A stretch of 64,000 bases of DNA from Rhodoferax sp. OV413 (GCF_900104385.1 NZ_FNJA01000004.1:124001-188000); one strand, 5' to 3'; positions 29,273-38,002 are shown, numbered from the stretch's first letter. Notes: a model not told the origin generated them from the sequence alone. Program-made: numbers and translations.

Positions 29273-30321
29273 GGCGCCAGTACCTTGCTGGCGCGGTCGC
29301 CCGCCAGGATGCGGGCCCAGAGCAGGTTGCGGCGGTCTTCGCTGTCCACCGGCTCCAGCCAGAGCAGGCGGTCTTCAGGGCTGTCCTCGGGCGCGGCGGA
29401 AGTGGTGTTGTCCAGCCCGTGGCGGGTGCGCAGCACCTTGCCGGGCTCGGGCTCCAGCATGTAGTTGATCCAGGCGGCGGCCAGCGTGCGGTTCCTGGCG
29501 CCGCGGGTGATGGTCCAGCAGTCCAGCCAGGCCAGAGCGCCCTCTTTGGGAATCACATAGCCCACATCCACCCCGGCCGCCTGCAGCAGCTGCAGCTGCT
29601 GGCGGCCGTAGTTGGCAAACATCAGCGATGCCTTGCGGCTGCGGAACAGATCGACCGATTCGTCGGGGTCGATGTAGAAACCGGTCACGTTGCGGCGCAG
29701 GGCAATCAGTTGGTCGACCGCCGCCGGCCAGTCTCTGGCCGACAGCTGGAACGGCTTCTTCAGCCCCAGCGAAATAGCAGCCAGCGAGAAGTTGTGGGTA
29801 CCGCCGTTGTAGGCCACCACCTTGCCCTTGTAGCGCGGGTCCCACAGCGCGCTGATCGAATTGGGCGCCTGCGCGATCTGTTTGCGGTCGTAGATCAAAC
29901 CCATCTCGGCGTAGGTATAGGGAACGGCGTAGACCGTGCTGCCATGCACCAGGCCCGGAATGGCCCGCAGATCGCGGAAGCGCGGCAGTTGCTTGGCCAG
30001 ATTCGGCACGGCAGCGGTGGGAACCCCCTGCACCAGGCCCATGCGGATGTAGCGCTGCAGCTCGGCGGTGTTGACCGCAAACAGGTCGAAATCCTGCCCG
30101 TTGTTGTGGCTGACCTTCTGCCACAGGTCCACATCCGAATAGATGGTGGTGATCTCCACCTTGCACTGATGCTGCTGCTCGAAGGTCTTGACGATGTCGG
30201 GGTCCGCATAACCCACCCAGGCCAGCACCCGCAAGGGCTCGGCAGCATGGGCCGCGGCTGCCAGCGGCGATGCCGCAAGCGCCATACAGAAATGCCGACG
30301 GTAAAGAAGGGGCCGATTCAT
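29269..30321 (-). CDS. PotD/PotF-like periplasmic binding protein coupled to a diguanylate cyclase
   Basis: 350 residues, signal peptide (about 1-27, with RRHF and an AHA cleavage site), then a type II periplasmic binding fold starting LRVLAWVGYADPDIVKTFEQ. The pattern (DFDLFAVNTAELQRYIRMGL, YTYAEMGLIYDRKQI) is that of spermidine/putrescine-binding proteins. No ABC permease or ATPase lies nearby; the next gene is a membrane diguanylate cyclase in a 4-nt overlap. In Vibrio, NspS works this way with MbaA to report polyamines. The ligand here is inferred, not shown. Confidence 0.85.
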   Translation of the reverse strand: MNRPLLYRRHFCMALAASPLAAAAHAAEPLRVLAWVGYADPDIVKTFEQQHQCKVEITTIYSDVDLWQKVSHNNGQDFDLFAVNTAELQRYIRMGLVQGVPTAAVPNLAKQLPRFRDLRAIPGLVHGSTVYAVPYTYAEMGLIYDRKQIAQAPNSISALWDPRYKGKVVAYNGGTHNFSLAAISLGLKKPFQLSARDWPAAVDQLIALRRNVTGFYIDPDESVDLFRSRKASLMFANYGRQQLQLLQAAGVDVGYVIPKEGALAWLDCWTITRGARNRTLAAAWINYMLEPEPGKVLRTRHGLDNTTSAAPEDSPEDRLLWLEPVDSEDRRNLLWARILAGDRASKVLAP

Positions 30322-30530
30322 GCGAGGGTGTGGGAGCTATCGGTCTAGGCTGGATCCAGGGCGCGGCTTTTTTGCGCAGATTACACCAGCCAGAACCCCA
30401 AAAGATGCTGCGTGAGCCTGACCCCCTGCGGACGAGCCTGCTGTTACATCAATATTTGATAAATGTCACTCGCGCGACAGGTGTGGCACTGCGTATGTGC
30501 CAGCAACTTGAAAAAGCAATGAAATAGTGC

Positions 30531-30570
30531 TCCAGCGCATATTCCTCCTGCGCGGGTAGCTATAGTTTCA
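30531..30570. repeat. Interspersed repeat copy 7 (degenerate)
   Basis: CAGCGCATATTCCTCCTGCGCG followed by TAGCTATAGTTTCAAGAG is a worn copy running into the stop codon of the LysR gene. The remaining gap 30322-30530 shows no gene. Confidence 0.5.
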
Positions 30571-31470
30571 AGAGTAAACAGCCCGCTGCCGAACGTAGTC
30601 TATGAACGCCTTGAGCTTGCTCGGCTGGTCGTGGCGGCTGGGGTAGTACAGGTAGAAGCCCGGAAACGTGGGCGAATACGCCTGCAGCACCTGCTGCAAG
30701 CGCCCAGCCTGCAGGTAGGGCTGTGCCAGCGACTCAAAGGTGTAGGCCAGGCCCACGCCTTCCAGCGCTGCTTCCAGGTTGAACAGGCTGTCGGTGATGG
30801 TCAGGTTGCCCCGGGCCTCGTACTCCACCACCCGGCTGTCCAACTGGAATTCCCATTTGTAAATGGCCCCGGTGCTGGCAAAGCGAAAACGCACGCAGTT
30901 GTGCTGCGCCAGGTCGTCGGGGTGCACCGGCGCGGGATGCCGCCGCAGGTAGTCCTTTGATGCCACCACCGCCACGGTGACCGGCCCACCCAGGGGGATG
31001 GCCACCATGTCGCGGGCCAGGCTTTCGCCCATGCGCACACCGGCATCGAACCCCTGCTCCACGATGTCCACAAAACCCTCGTCGTTGGTCAGCTCGATCT
31101 GCACCTGCGGGTACTCGGCCAGAAAGCCCGCCAGCAAGGGCTGCAACACCATGGCGGTGGCAATGCGGGCGGAGTTCAGGCGCAAGGTGCCCGCCGGCCG
31201 GCCTTGCAGGGTGTTAATTTCCTCCCCCGCCTCGATCACCTGGCCCAGCGCCGGGCCGACCCGCGCCAGGTAGGCCTGCCCCGCCTCGGTGAGGCTCACG
31301 CTGCGCGTGCTGCGGTGCAGCAGCCGCACACCCAGCCGGGCCTCCAGCTGCCGGATGGACTGGCTCAGGGCCGAAGGCGACACCTCCAGCTCGGCAGCCG
31401 CCGCCGTGAAGCCCCGGTGCTCCGCCACCTTCCAGAAAGCCATCAGGCCGTCGAATTGTTTGAGTTGCAT
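30568..31470 (-). CDS. LysR family regulator of the molybdenum-hydroxylase operon
   Basis: 300 residues from ATG 31470. ATGs at 31482 and 31497 are in frame, but 31497 falls inside the palindrome of the divergent promoter, and the alignable fold begins MQLKQFDGLMAFWKVAEHRGF, so the shorter start is preferred. The helix-turn-helix reads ELEVSPSALSQSIRQLEARL. It diverges from the cytochrome c/molybdenum hydroxylase operon. A near-copy of that promoter precedes mdaB, so both are probably controlled by this protein. Effector unknown; an aldehyde or quinone would fit. Confidence 0.87.
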   Translation of the reverse strand: MQLKQFDGLMAFWKVAEHRGFTAAAAELEVSPSALSQSIRQLEARLGVRLLHRSTRSVSLTEAGQAYLARVGPALGQVIEAGEEINTLQGRPAGTLRLNSARIATAMVLQPLLAGFLAEYPQVQIELTNDEGFVDIVEQGFDAGVRMGESLARDMVAIPLGGPVTVAVVASKDYLRRHPAPVHPDDLAQHNCVRFRFASTGAIYKWEFQLDSRVVEYEARGNLTITDSLFNLEAALEGVGLAYTFESLAQPYLQAGRLQQVLQAYSPTFPGFYLYYPSRHDQPSKLKAFIDYVRQRAVYS

Positions 31471-31482
31471 GCTTTTAAGCAT

Positions 31483-31542
31483 AGCTTCATAAGGCATGAA
31501 GTATTGCGCTATTTTTCTTTTGTATTGCGGTCCCTACAGTGC
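31483..31542 (+). promoter_or_regulatory. Repeated promoter module A (cytochrome c/molybdenum hydroxylase operon)
   Basis: 60 bp that match 35790-35849 at 47 positions without gaps. Parts: a perfect palindrome CTTCATAAGGCATGAAG (31485-31501), whose inner TCATAAGGCATGA is a T-N11-A LysR box; an invariant CTATTTTTCTTTTG (31509-31522) as -35 zone; and CCTACAGTGC (31533-31542) holding a TACAGT -10 element 17 bp from TTTTTC. The distance to ATG 31566 fits a short leader. Confidence 0.7.
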
Positions 31543-31565
31543 ACCAAACCTCCGATGGAACCCAC

Positions 31566-31907
31566 ATGCTGAAAAACCGTCCTTCCCCGCCCGCCGCAAG
31601 CCTGCTGGCAGCCCTGGGGCTCTGTGCCACCACCTTGTGGCCTGTCCACGCAACCGCCAGCCAGGCGCTGGCACAAAAGTACGCCTGTGTGGCCTGCCAC
31701 CAGCCCGCCACCAAGACGGTGGGGCCGTCCTGGAAAGACATCCGCGCCAAGTACGGTGACGGCACAACTGCAACGCAACTGGCAGCCACCATCAAAGCTG
31801 GAAGCACCGGCAAATGGGGTGCCATGCCCATGCCGCCGCAGCCCAGCATTCCCGATGCCGACCTGCAGACGCTGGCGCAATGGGTGCTGGACGGCCCCCG
31901 CCCCTGA
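31566..31907 (+). CDS. Periplasmic class I cytochrome c
   Basis: 113 residues with a signal peptide (about 1-32), heme attachment CVACH at 41-45, and the axial methionine in GAMPMPPQP (87 or 89). It starts the operon with the molybdenum hydroxylase genes 34 nt downstream and is the likely electron acceptor for it, passing electrons to the respiratory chain. ATG 31566 lies after the promoter module; an earlier GTG at 31539 overlaps the -10 element and is rejected. Confidence 0.9.
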   Translation: MLKNRPSPPAASLLAALGLCATTLWPVHATASQALAQKYACVACHQPATKTVGPSWKDIRAKYGDGTTATQLAATIKAGSTGKWGAMPMPPQPSIPDADLQTLAQWVLDGPRP

Positions 31908-31940
31908 TCTACATCCCCCCCCTTTTTTAGAGAACTCCAC

Positions 31941-32414
31941 ATGCCCACCTTGCACATCAACGGCCGTGACCTCACGGTCGATACCGACCCCGGCACCCCC
32001 ATCCTCTGGGCCCTGCGCGACACGCTGGGCATGACCGGCACCAAGTTCGGCTGTGGGGCGGCGCTGTGCGGCGCTTGCACCGTGCATCTGGACGGCCAGG
32101 CCATCCGCTCGTGCATCACGCCCATCTCCGCCGCCGAGGGCAAAAAAATCAAGACCATCGAGGCCACCACCGATGGCAGCGACCGCGTCGGTGCCGCCGT
32201 GCACGCGGCCTGGGTCCAGCATGACGTAGCGCAGTGCGGCTACTGCCAAAGCGGCCAGATCATGAGCGCCACCGCCTTCCTTCAATCGCAGCCCAAGGGC
32301 AAGCAACCGACGGCAGCGGAGATCGACGCCGCCATGGCGGGCAACATCTGCCGCTGTGGCACCTATGCCCGCATCCGCGCCGCGGTGGCGGATGCCGCCA
32401 AAGCCCTGGCCTGA
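31941..32414 (+). CDS. Molybdenum hydroxylase [2Fe-2S] small subunit (IorA-like)
   Basis: 157 residues with both [2Fe-2S] clusters of the xanthine-oxidase family: plant-ferredoxin-type Cys38, 43, 46 and 58 (FGCGAALCGAC...SC) and the second C-x2-C ... CxC set (QCGYC, ICRCGT). Length and pattern match isoquinoline 1-oxidoreductase alpha and membrane-linked aldehyde dehydrogenase small subunits. It passes electrons from the molybdenum centre of the large subunit encoded next to it, then to cytochrome c. Confidence 0.93.
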   Translation: MPTLHINGRDLTVDTDPGTPILWALRDTLGMTGTKFGCGAALCGACTVHLDGQAIRSCITPISAAEGKKIKTIEATTDGSDRVGAAVHAAWVQHDVAQCGYCQSGQIMSATAFLQSQPKGKQPTAAEIDAAMAGNICRCGTYARIRAAVADAAKALA

Positions 32415-32427
32415 AGGAGTACCCACC

Positions 32428-34674
32428 ATGATGCCCACCCACATCGACCCCACCGACATGCCCCGCGTGCTGCAACATTTGATGGAACGCTCGAATGCCG
32501 ACACGGCAGCCACCCTGCCCCGGCGCAGCTTCCTGAAGCTGGCGGGCGTGGGCGGCTTGGCGCTGGGGGCCTTCCCCTACCTGGCCAGCGCCCAAGCCAC
32601 GGCCTCCGCCACAGCTTCCGCGTTAAAGCCCACCCAGCTGCCCTCGGCCTTTGTGCAGATTGCACCCAATGGCGAAGTCACCGTCACCATCAACCGGCTG
32701 GAATTCGGCCAAGGGGTGCAGACCGGGCTGCCGATGATCCTGGCCGAGGAGCTGGATGCCGACTGGAGCCTGGTGCGCAGCAAAAGCGGCACCAACGATG
32801 CGGCCTACCACGACCCGATGTTCGGCATGCACCTGACCGGCGGCTCCAACTCGATCAAGAACAGCTTCACCCAGTACCGCGAACTCGGCGCGCGGGCCCG
32901 GGCCATGCTGTTGTCTGCCGCCGCCGCACAATGGAACGTGGATGTCGCCATGCTGCGCACGCAGGCCGGCACGGTGATAGGCCCCGGTGGCCGCAAGGCG
33001 GGCTATGGCGCACTGGCCGAAGCCGCCATGGCGCTGCCCGTGCCAGAGAAAGTCACGCTGAAAGACCCGAAAGACTTTCGCATCATCGGCCAGCCCACCA
33101 CGCGCCTGGATGCGCGCGCCAAGAGCAGCGGGCGGCAGGACTTCGGCATCGACGTGAAGCACCCCGGCCAGCTCACCGCCGTGGTGGCGCGCCCACCGGT
33201 GTTCGGAGCCCGCCTGGCCTCGGTGGACGACAGCGCAGCACGCGCCGTCAAAGGCGTGAAAGCGGTGTTCCGCATACCGGTAGACCTGGGCGGCGAAGGT
33301 GTAGCCGTGGTGGCCGACGGCTACTGGCCCGCCAAGCTGGGGCGCGACGCGCTGAAGCTGCAATGGGATACGTCCGCCGTCGAGAAGGTAGACAGCGAGA
33401 AGCAACTGGCGCAGTACCGGGCGCTGGCCCAGCAGTCCGGCCCGCGCAAGTTCGACGCCGACCTTTCGGCGCTGGACAAGGCCCCGCATCACATCGAGGC
33501 CGAATTCCTGTTTCCGTATCTGGCCCATGCGCCGATGGAGCCGCTGAACTGCACCGTCCGGCTGGCGGGCGACAGCGCCGAGCTGTGGGTCGGCACCCAA
33601 AGCGCCGGGCTGGACGCGGCAGCGGCGGCCAAGGCGCTGGGCCTGAAGCCCGAGCAGGTGAAAGTGAACGTGCAGATGGCCGGAGGCGGCTTTGGTCGGC
33701 GCTTTGTGGGCAGCAGCGACTACGTGGTCGAGGCCTGCCAGATCACCAAGGCCGCGCGCACCGCGGGCCTGAACGTACCCGTGCGCCTGCTGTGGAGCCG
33801 GGAAGACGACATCAAGGGCGGCTACTACCGCCCCATGCACCTGCACCGCGCGCACATCGGCTTCGACGCACGCGGCAAGGTGCTGGCCTGGGACCACACC
33901 ATCGTGGGCCAGTCCATCCTGGTGGGAACGGTCTTCGAATCGTTCCAGGTGAAAGATGGCATCGATGCCACGGCCACCGAGGGCATGCGCGACCCGTATG
34001 ACCTGCCCATGCGCCTGACCGTGCACCACCCCAAGCTGAACGTGCCGGTACTGTGGTGGCGCAGCGTGGGCTCCACGCACACCGCGTTCGTGATGGAGAC
34101 CCTGCTCGACGACATCGCGCGCAGCAGCAAGCAAGACCCGGTGGCCTACCGGATGGCCCTGTTTGGCGACAAGCATCCACGCCACCGCGCGGCCTTGCAA
34201 CTGGCGGTAGACCGCAGCGGTTATGGCAAGACCACGCTGCCCCCAGGCCGCGCCTGGGGCGTGGCCGTGCACGAATCGTTTGAGACCGTGGTGGCCTACG
34301 TGGTCGAGGCCTCGGTGCAGGACGGGCAACCGGTGCTGCACCGCGCCACGGCGGGCGTGCACTGCAACCTGGCCGTCAACCCACGCAGCATCGAGGCGCA
34401 GATCCAGGGCGCGGCTGTCATGGGCTTGTCGATGTGCCTGCCCGGCGCGGCCATCACGCTCAAAGACGGCGTGGTGGAGCAAAGCAATTTCGGCGACTTC
34501 GCCGTGGCCCGCATCACCGACATACCCGCGTTCGCGGTGCACATCGTGCCCAGTGCGGAGCCGCCCAAAGGCGTGGGCGAGCCCGGCCTGCCGCCACTGG
34601 CACCGGCGTTTGCCAACGCGATTGCGCTCCTCACAGGCAAGTCCTTGCGGCAGTTGCCGTTCAACCTCGCCTAG
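32428..34674 (+). CDS. Molybdenum hydroxylase large subunit (IorB-like), Tat-exported
   Basis: 748 residues. The leader holds a twin-arginine signal (PRRSFLKLAGVGGLALG, 31-47), so the folded heterodimer is exported to the periplasm. The body is the single-chain molybdopterin-binding form of the IorB family, with the GGGFGRRF loop for the cofactor and the terminal GVGEPGLPPLAPA carrying the catalytic glutamate. An AAGGAG ribosome site precedes ATG 32428, 13 nt after the small subunit; the open frame to 32356 overlaps that subunit. Probable aldehyde or N-heterocycle hydroxylation; substrate not evident. Confidence 0.93.
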   Translation: MMPTHIDPTDMPRVLQHLMERSNADTAATLPRRSFLKLAGVGGLALGAFPYLASAQATASATASALKPTQLPSAFVQIAPNGEVTVTINRLEFGQGVQTGLPMILAEELDADWSLVRSKSGTNDAAYHDPMFGMHLTGGSNSIKNSFTQYRELGARARAMLLSAAAAQWNVDVAMLRTQAGTVIGPGGRKAGYGALAEAAMALPVPEKVTLKDPKDFRIIGQPTTRLDARAKSSGRQDFGIDVKHPGQLTAVVARPPVFGARLASVDDSAARAVKGVKAVFRIPVDLGGEGVAVVADGYWPAKLGRDALKLQWDTSAVEKVDSEKQLAQYRALAQQSGPRKFDADLSALDKAPHHIEAEFLFPYLAHAPMEPLNCTVRLAGDSAELWVGTQSAGLDAAAAAKALGLKPEQVKVNVQMAGGGFGRRFVGSSDYVVEACQITKAARTAGLNVPVRLLWSREDDIKGGYYRPMHLHRAHIGFDARGKVLAWDHTIVGQSILVGTVFESFQVKDGIDATATEGMRDPYDLPMRLTVHHPKLNVPVLWWRSVGSTHTAFVMETLLDDIARSSKQDPVAYRMALFGDKHPRHRAALQLAVDRSGYGKTTLPPGRAWGVAVHESFETVVAYVVEASVQDGQPVLHRATAGVHCNLAVNPRSIEAQIQGAAVMGLSMCLPGAAITLKDGVVEQSNFGDFAVARITDIPAFAVHIVPSAEPPKGVGEPGLPPLAPAFANAIALLTGKSLRQLPFNLA

Positions 34675-34684
34675 GGCGCAGACC

Positions 34685-35749
34685 ATGGAAGACCTCGACA
34701 CCCTGGTCTTACGCACCGCGGTAGCCTGGCAGGCCCAGGGGCTACCGGTGGTGCTGGTCACCGTGGCGCGCACCTGGGGCTCCTCGCCCCGGCCACCCGG
34801 CTCGCTCATGGCCATCAACGGGCGCGGGGAGACCGTTGGCTCGGTCTCGGGCGGCTGTATCGAAGACGACCTGATCCTGCGTATCCGAGAGGGTGGCGTG
34901 CAAGCGGCCTGCGCGACGGACACGCCCGCAGTGCTGCGCTACGGCATATCCGCCGACGCAGCCCACCGCTTCGGCCTGCCCTGCGGCGGCACGGTGGAAC
35001 TGGTGCTGGAGCCGGTGTCGCCCCGCAGCCAGCTGGAGGCGCTGCTGCAGGCCTGCCTACAACGGCGCAGTACCGAGCGGCGGCTGGACCTGCGCACCGG
35101 CGAGGTGGCATTGGGCGCAGGCCACCGGGACGGTGTGCCTGTTTTGAGCGACACCCACCTCACCACCCACCTGGGGCCACAGGCCCGCATCATCGTGATC
35201 GGGGCTGGGGACTTGTCGCGCTTTCTGTGCCAGATGGCGCTGGGCCTGGGCTTTGAGGTGATCGTCTGCGACCCGCGCGAAGAACACCGTGCGGGCTGGG
35301 CGCTAGACGGCGTGCAGCTCAGCCACGAGATGCCCGACGACCTGGTGCTGCGCTTGAAGCCCGATGCCCGCACCGCCGTGGTCGCCCTCACCCACGACCC
35401 CAAGCTGGACGATCTGGCGCTGATCGACGCGCTGCAGTCCGATGCTTTCTACGTAGGCGCCATCGGCTCGCGGCGCAACAGCGCGCTGCGCCATGAGCGG
35501 CTGCGCACGCATTTCGACATCTCCGAACCCGCGCTGCATGCACTGCACGGCCCAGCGGGCCTGTACATAGGCAGCAAAACCCCCGCCGAAATCGCCCTGT
35601 CCATCATGGCCGAGGTGGTGGCGGTGAAGAACGGCATCCGCCAGCCCGCCCCCACACCGGTCGCCATAGGTAAGCAGAGTAAGCAGAGCAAGCAGGACAA
35701 GCACGGCGAAGAAAGTGCCGGCTTTCCAGGCTGTGAAGTGGTGGTGTGA
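34685..35749 (+). CDS. XdhC/CoxI family molybdenum cofactor maturation protein
   Basis: 354 residues. The N-terminal XdhC part has WGSSPRPPGS and the SVSGGCIEDD cysteine motif; the C-terminal half is a Rossmann domain (IIVIGAGDLSRFL). Such proteins bind the molybdenum cofactor, support its sulfuration and load it into hydroxylases. ATG 34685 starts 10 nt after the large subunit; the open frame upstream runs through that gene. The tail contains a slipped-repeat lysine/glutamine run (KQSKQSKQDKH). Confidence 0.9.
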   Translation: MEDLDTLVLRTAVAWQAQGLPVVLVTVARTWGSSPRPPGSLMAINGRGETVGSVSGGCIEDDLILRIREGGVQAACATDTPAVLRYGISADAAHRFGLPCGGTVELVLEPVSPRSQLEALLQACLQRRSTERRLDLRTGEVALGAGHRDGVPVLSDTHLTTHLGPQARIIVIGAGDLSRFLCQMALGLGFEVIVCDPREEHRAGWALDGVQLSHEMPDDLVLRLKPDARTAVVALTHDPKLDDLALIDALQSDAFYVGAIGSRRNSALRHERLRTHFDISEPALHALHGPAGLYIGSKTPAEIALSIMAEVVAVKNGIRQPAPTPVAIGKQSKQSKQDKHGEESAGFPGCEVVV

Positions 35750-35789
35750 TCGCCACCCTTCTGGCTCCGGCTTACCAGCCTTGAAGAAA

Positions 35790-35849
35790 ATCTTCACAAG
35801 GCATGCAGCATTGGGCTATTTTTCTTTTGAATGCACCGACCTACAGTGC
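35790..35849 (+). promoter_or_regulatory. Repeated promoter module B (mdaB)
   Basis: Second copy of the module at 31483-31542, 47 of 60 identical. The palindrome is imperfect here (CTTCACAAGGCATGCAG, 35792-35808); the CTATTTTTCTTTTG block and CCTACAGTGC (-10 TACAGT 35842-35847) are identical. It sits 23 bp before the mdaB start. Confidence 0.68.
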
Positions 35850-35872
35850 CATATGTTCAACAGGAAGCCCAC

Positions 35873-36490
35873 ATGCACAACGTCTTAATCATCCATGCCC
35901 ACCAGTTCTACGAAGGCATTTCCACCGGCAAACTCAACGCGGCCATGGCCGAGGTGGTGCAGCAGGAGATGGAGCAGCGCGGCTACACCGTGCAGCACAC
36001 CCACATCGAAAAAGGCTACACGGTAGCCGACGAGGTAGCCAAACACCTGTGGGCCGACCTGATCATTCTGCAGTCGCCCGTGTACTGGTTTGGCATGCCG
36101 TGGATCTACAAAAAGTACGTAGACGAGGTGTTTACCGCGGGCATGCTGCAGGGCAACTTCATCACCGGAGATGGCCGCACCCGCACCGACCCGACTCGGC
36201 AGTACGGCTCGGGCGGTTTGCTGCAAGGCAAGCAGTACATGGTGTCACTGACCTGGAATGCGCCGCAAGAGGCATTCGACAACCCGGCGCAAGACCTGTT
36301 CAAAGGCAAATCGGTAGACGACGTGCTGGTGGCCAACACCGCCAACTATGCGTTTAGCGGCATGGAGGTACTGCCGTCGTTCTCATGCTTCGACGTATTC
36401 AAGGCTCCGACCATCGAGGATGACATGGCGCGGCTGCGCGCACATCTGGCCGAGTTTGTGGTTGATTCTGAGTGCCTTATAGGGGTCTAG
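35873..36490 (+). CDS. mdaB: MdaB-like NADPH quinone reductase
   Basis: 205 residues of flavodoxin-like fold. Signature segments DGRTRTDPTRQYGSGGL and KQYMVSLTWNAP are close to E. coli MdaB, which reduces quinones by two electrons with FAD and NADPH and avoids redox cycling. ATG 35873 has an AGGA site and follows the promoter module; the frame is open earlier but overlaps the -10 region. The shared promoter with the molybdenum hydroxylase operon suggests a common inducer, perhaps an electrophile. Confidence 0.9.
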   Translation: MHNVLIIHAHQFYEGISTGKLNAAMAEVVQQEMEQRGYTVQHTHIEKGYTVADEVAKHLWADLIILQSPVYWFGMPWIYKKYVDEVFTAGMLQGNFITGDGRTRTDPTRQYGSGGLLQGKQYMVSLTWNAPQEAFDNPAQDLFKGKSVDDVLVANTANYAFSGMEVLPSFSCFDVFKAPTIEDDMARLRAHLAEFVVDSECLIGV

Positions 36491-36531
36491 CGCATATTCC
36501 ATATGCGCAAGCAGCTATTATTTAAGTAGCA
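36486..36531. repeat. Interspersed repeat copy 8
   Basis: Perfect 8-bp stem GCGCATAT/ATATGCGC (36490-36508) and a GCTATTATTTAAGTAGC hairpin between the convergent mdaB and ychJ ends, possibly a shared terminator. Confidence 0.7.
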
Positions 36532-36533
36532 CC

Positions 36534-36941
36534 CTACTCCGCGCCGTGCATCTGCCCGTCGATGTAATACCAGCGCCCATCCTGCCGCACAAAGCGGCTG
36601 GTCTCGTGCATGCGTTCCGCGCGCCCGCCATCGCGGCAGCGCGCGACGAACTCGACCACACCGGCGTCGCCGGCCTCCATCGCATGGCGCACTTCCAGGC
36701 CCAGCCACTTGACCGGTGGCAGCTCCAGATCGCCGGGCGCGGTGGACGGGTGCCAGGTAAACAGCAAGTACTCCAGCAGACCCAGCACATAGCCGCTGTA
36801 GCGCGAGCGCATCAGCGCCTCGGCCGTGGGCGCGTAAATACCTGCATCCATGCCCTTGTGCCAGGGCGCGCAGCACTCGGCATAGGGCTTGCCGCTGTCG
36901 CAAGGGCAAGGGGCGTGGGCGGGATGCAGGTTTTTCTTCAT
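36534..36941 (-). CDS. YchJ family SEC-C-type zinc-binding protein
   Basis: 135 residues with an N-terminal CPCDSGKPYAECCAPWHKG motif, the SEC-C-like zinc site of the YchJ/UPF0225 family, followed by an NTF2-like domain (RFVRQDGRWYYIDGQM). Function is not established in the family. It starts 12 nt after the TRAP binding-protein stop and may be cotranscribed. Confidence 0.87.
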   Translation of the reverse strand: MKKNLHPAHAPCPCDSGKPYAECCAPWHKGMDAGIYAPTAEALMRSRYSGYVLGLLEYLLFTWHPSTAPGDLELPPVKWLGLEVRHAMEAGDAGVVEFVARCRDGGRAERMHETSRFVRQDGRWYYIDGQMHGAE

Positions 36942-36953
36942 AGGCGGAGGAGC

Positions 36954-37982
36954 TTACTTCTTGCGCGCGGCGATGGATTTTTCGGCGGTAGCCACCAGCT
37001 CGGCGCCAATCGTCTTCTTCCACTTGTCGTACACCGGGCGGGTGGCGGACACGAAGGCCGCACGCTCTTCGGACGACAGCTTGGTCACGGTCACGCCCAG
37101 CGCGCCCAGGTCTTTCAGCAACGGCTGGTCGGCTTCGACCAGGCCTTTGCGGGCGATCACGATCTGGTCGCGGGCGGCATCCAGCGCAGCCTGCTTGACG
37201 ATGGCGCGGTCGGCCTCGGTCCAGCTGGCCCAGATCTCCTTGTTGACCACAAACACCAGCGGGTCGGCCACGTAGCCCCACATGGTCACGTGCTTTTGCG
37301 CCACGTTCTGCAGCTTGGCGGCGGTGTAGATGGAGATCGGGTTCTCTTGCCCGTCCACCGCGCCGGTGGCCAGCGCGGGCTGCGCGTCGGCCCAGCTCAT
37401 TTGCGTGGGGTTCGCGCCCATGGCGGTAAAGGTTTCCTGGAACAGCGGCGAGCCAACGACGCGGATTTTCAAGCCCTTCAGGTCGGCGGGTTTGTGGATC
37501 GCCAGCTTGGAATTGCTGATTTCGCGGTAGCCGTTTTCACCAAAGGCCAGGGGCACAACGCCGGCCTTGTCGATGATCTTGAAGATGTCCTTGCCGACTT
37601 GGCCTTGGGTCAGCGAGTCGATGGCGGCGTAGTCGGGCATCAGGAACGGCAGCGAGAACAGGTTCAGCTCTTTCACCTGCGGCGACCAGTTGATGGTGGA
37701 GCCGATGGCCATGTCGATCACGCCCTGGCGCAGCGCCGAGAACTCGCGCGTCTGGTCGCCCTGGATCAGCGACACGCCCGGGTACAGCTTGATGTTGATG
37801 CGGCCCTGGGTGCGCTCGCGGACCATATTGGCCCAGATCTCGCCGCCCTTGCCCCAGGGAAAGGCGGTGCCCAGCACCAGCGACATCTTGTACTCGGGCT
37901 TATAGGTTTGGGCGATGCTGCCGGTGGTGGCCAGCATGGCGGCAGTGGCCACGGCCAAAGCCAGGAAGGAACGAACTTTCAT
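36954..37982 (-). CDS. dctP: TRAP transporter substrate-binding protein DctP
   Basis: 342 residues with a Sec signal (about 1-24). The DctP fold is evident (TQGRINIKLYPGVSLIQGDQ, KGLKIRVVGSPLFQETFTAMG, including the conserved arginine for a carboxylate). The frame is open far upstream but a GGAGAC site sets ATG 37982, and the upstream part overlaps DctM. It captures an organic acid in the periplasm for the DctQM permease. Substrate not determined. Confidence 0.92.
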   Translation of the reverse strand: MKVRSFLALAVATAAMLATTGSIAQTYKPEYKMSLVLGTAFPWGKGGEIWANMVRERTQGRINIKLYPGVSLIQGDQTREFSALRQGVIDMAIGSTINWSPQVKELNLFSLPFLMPDYAAIDSLTQGQVGKDIFKIIDKAGVVPLAFGENGYREISNSKLAIHKPADLKGLKIRVVGSPLFQETFTAMGANPTQMSWADAQPALATGAVDGQENPISIYTAAKLQNVAQKHVTMWGYVADPLVFVVNKEIWASWTEADRAIVKQAALDAARDQIVIARKGLVEADQPLLKDLGALGVTVTKLSSEERAAFVSATRPVYDKWKKTIGAELVATAEKSIAARKK

Positions 37983-38002
37983 TTTTGTCTCCGGTTTAAA
38001 AA

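Noticed and set aside
30440-30475. FNR/CRP-like site TTGATAAATGTCA
   Set aside because: Only the left half fits TTGAT-N4-ATCAA and the distance to the binding-protein gene start is not convincing.
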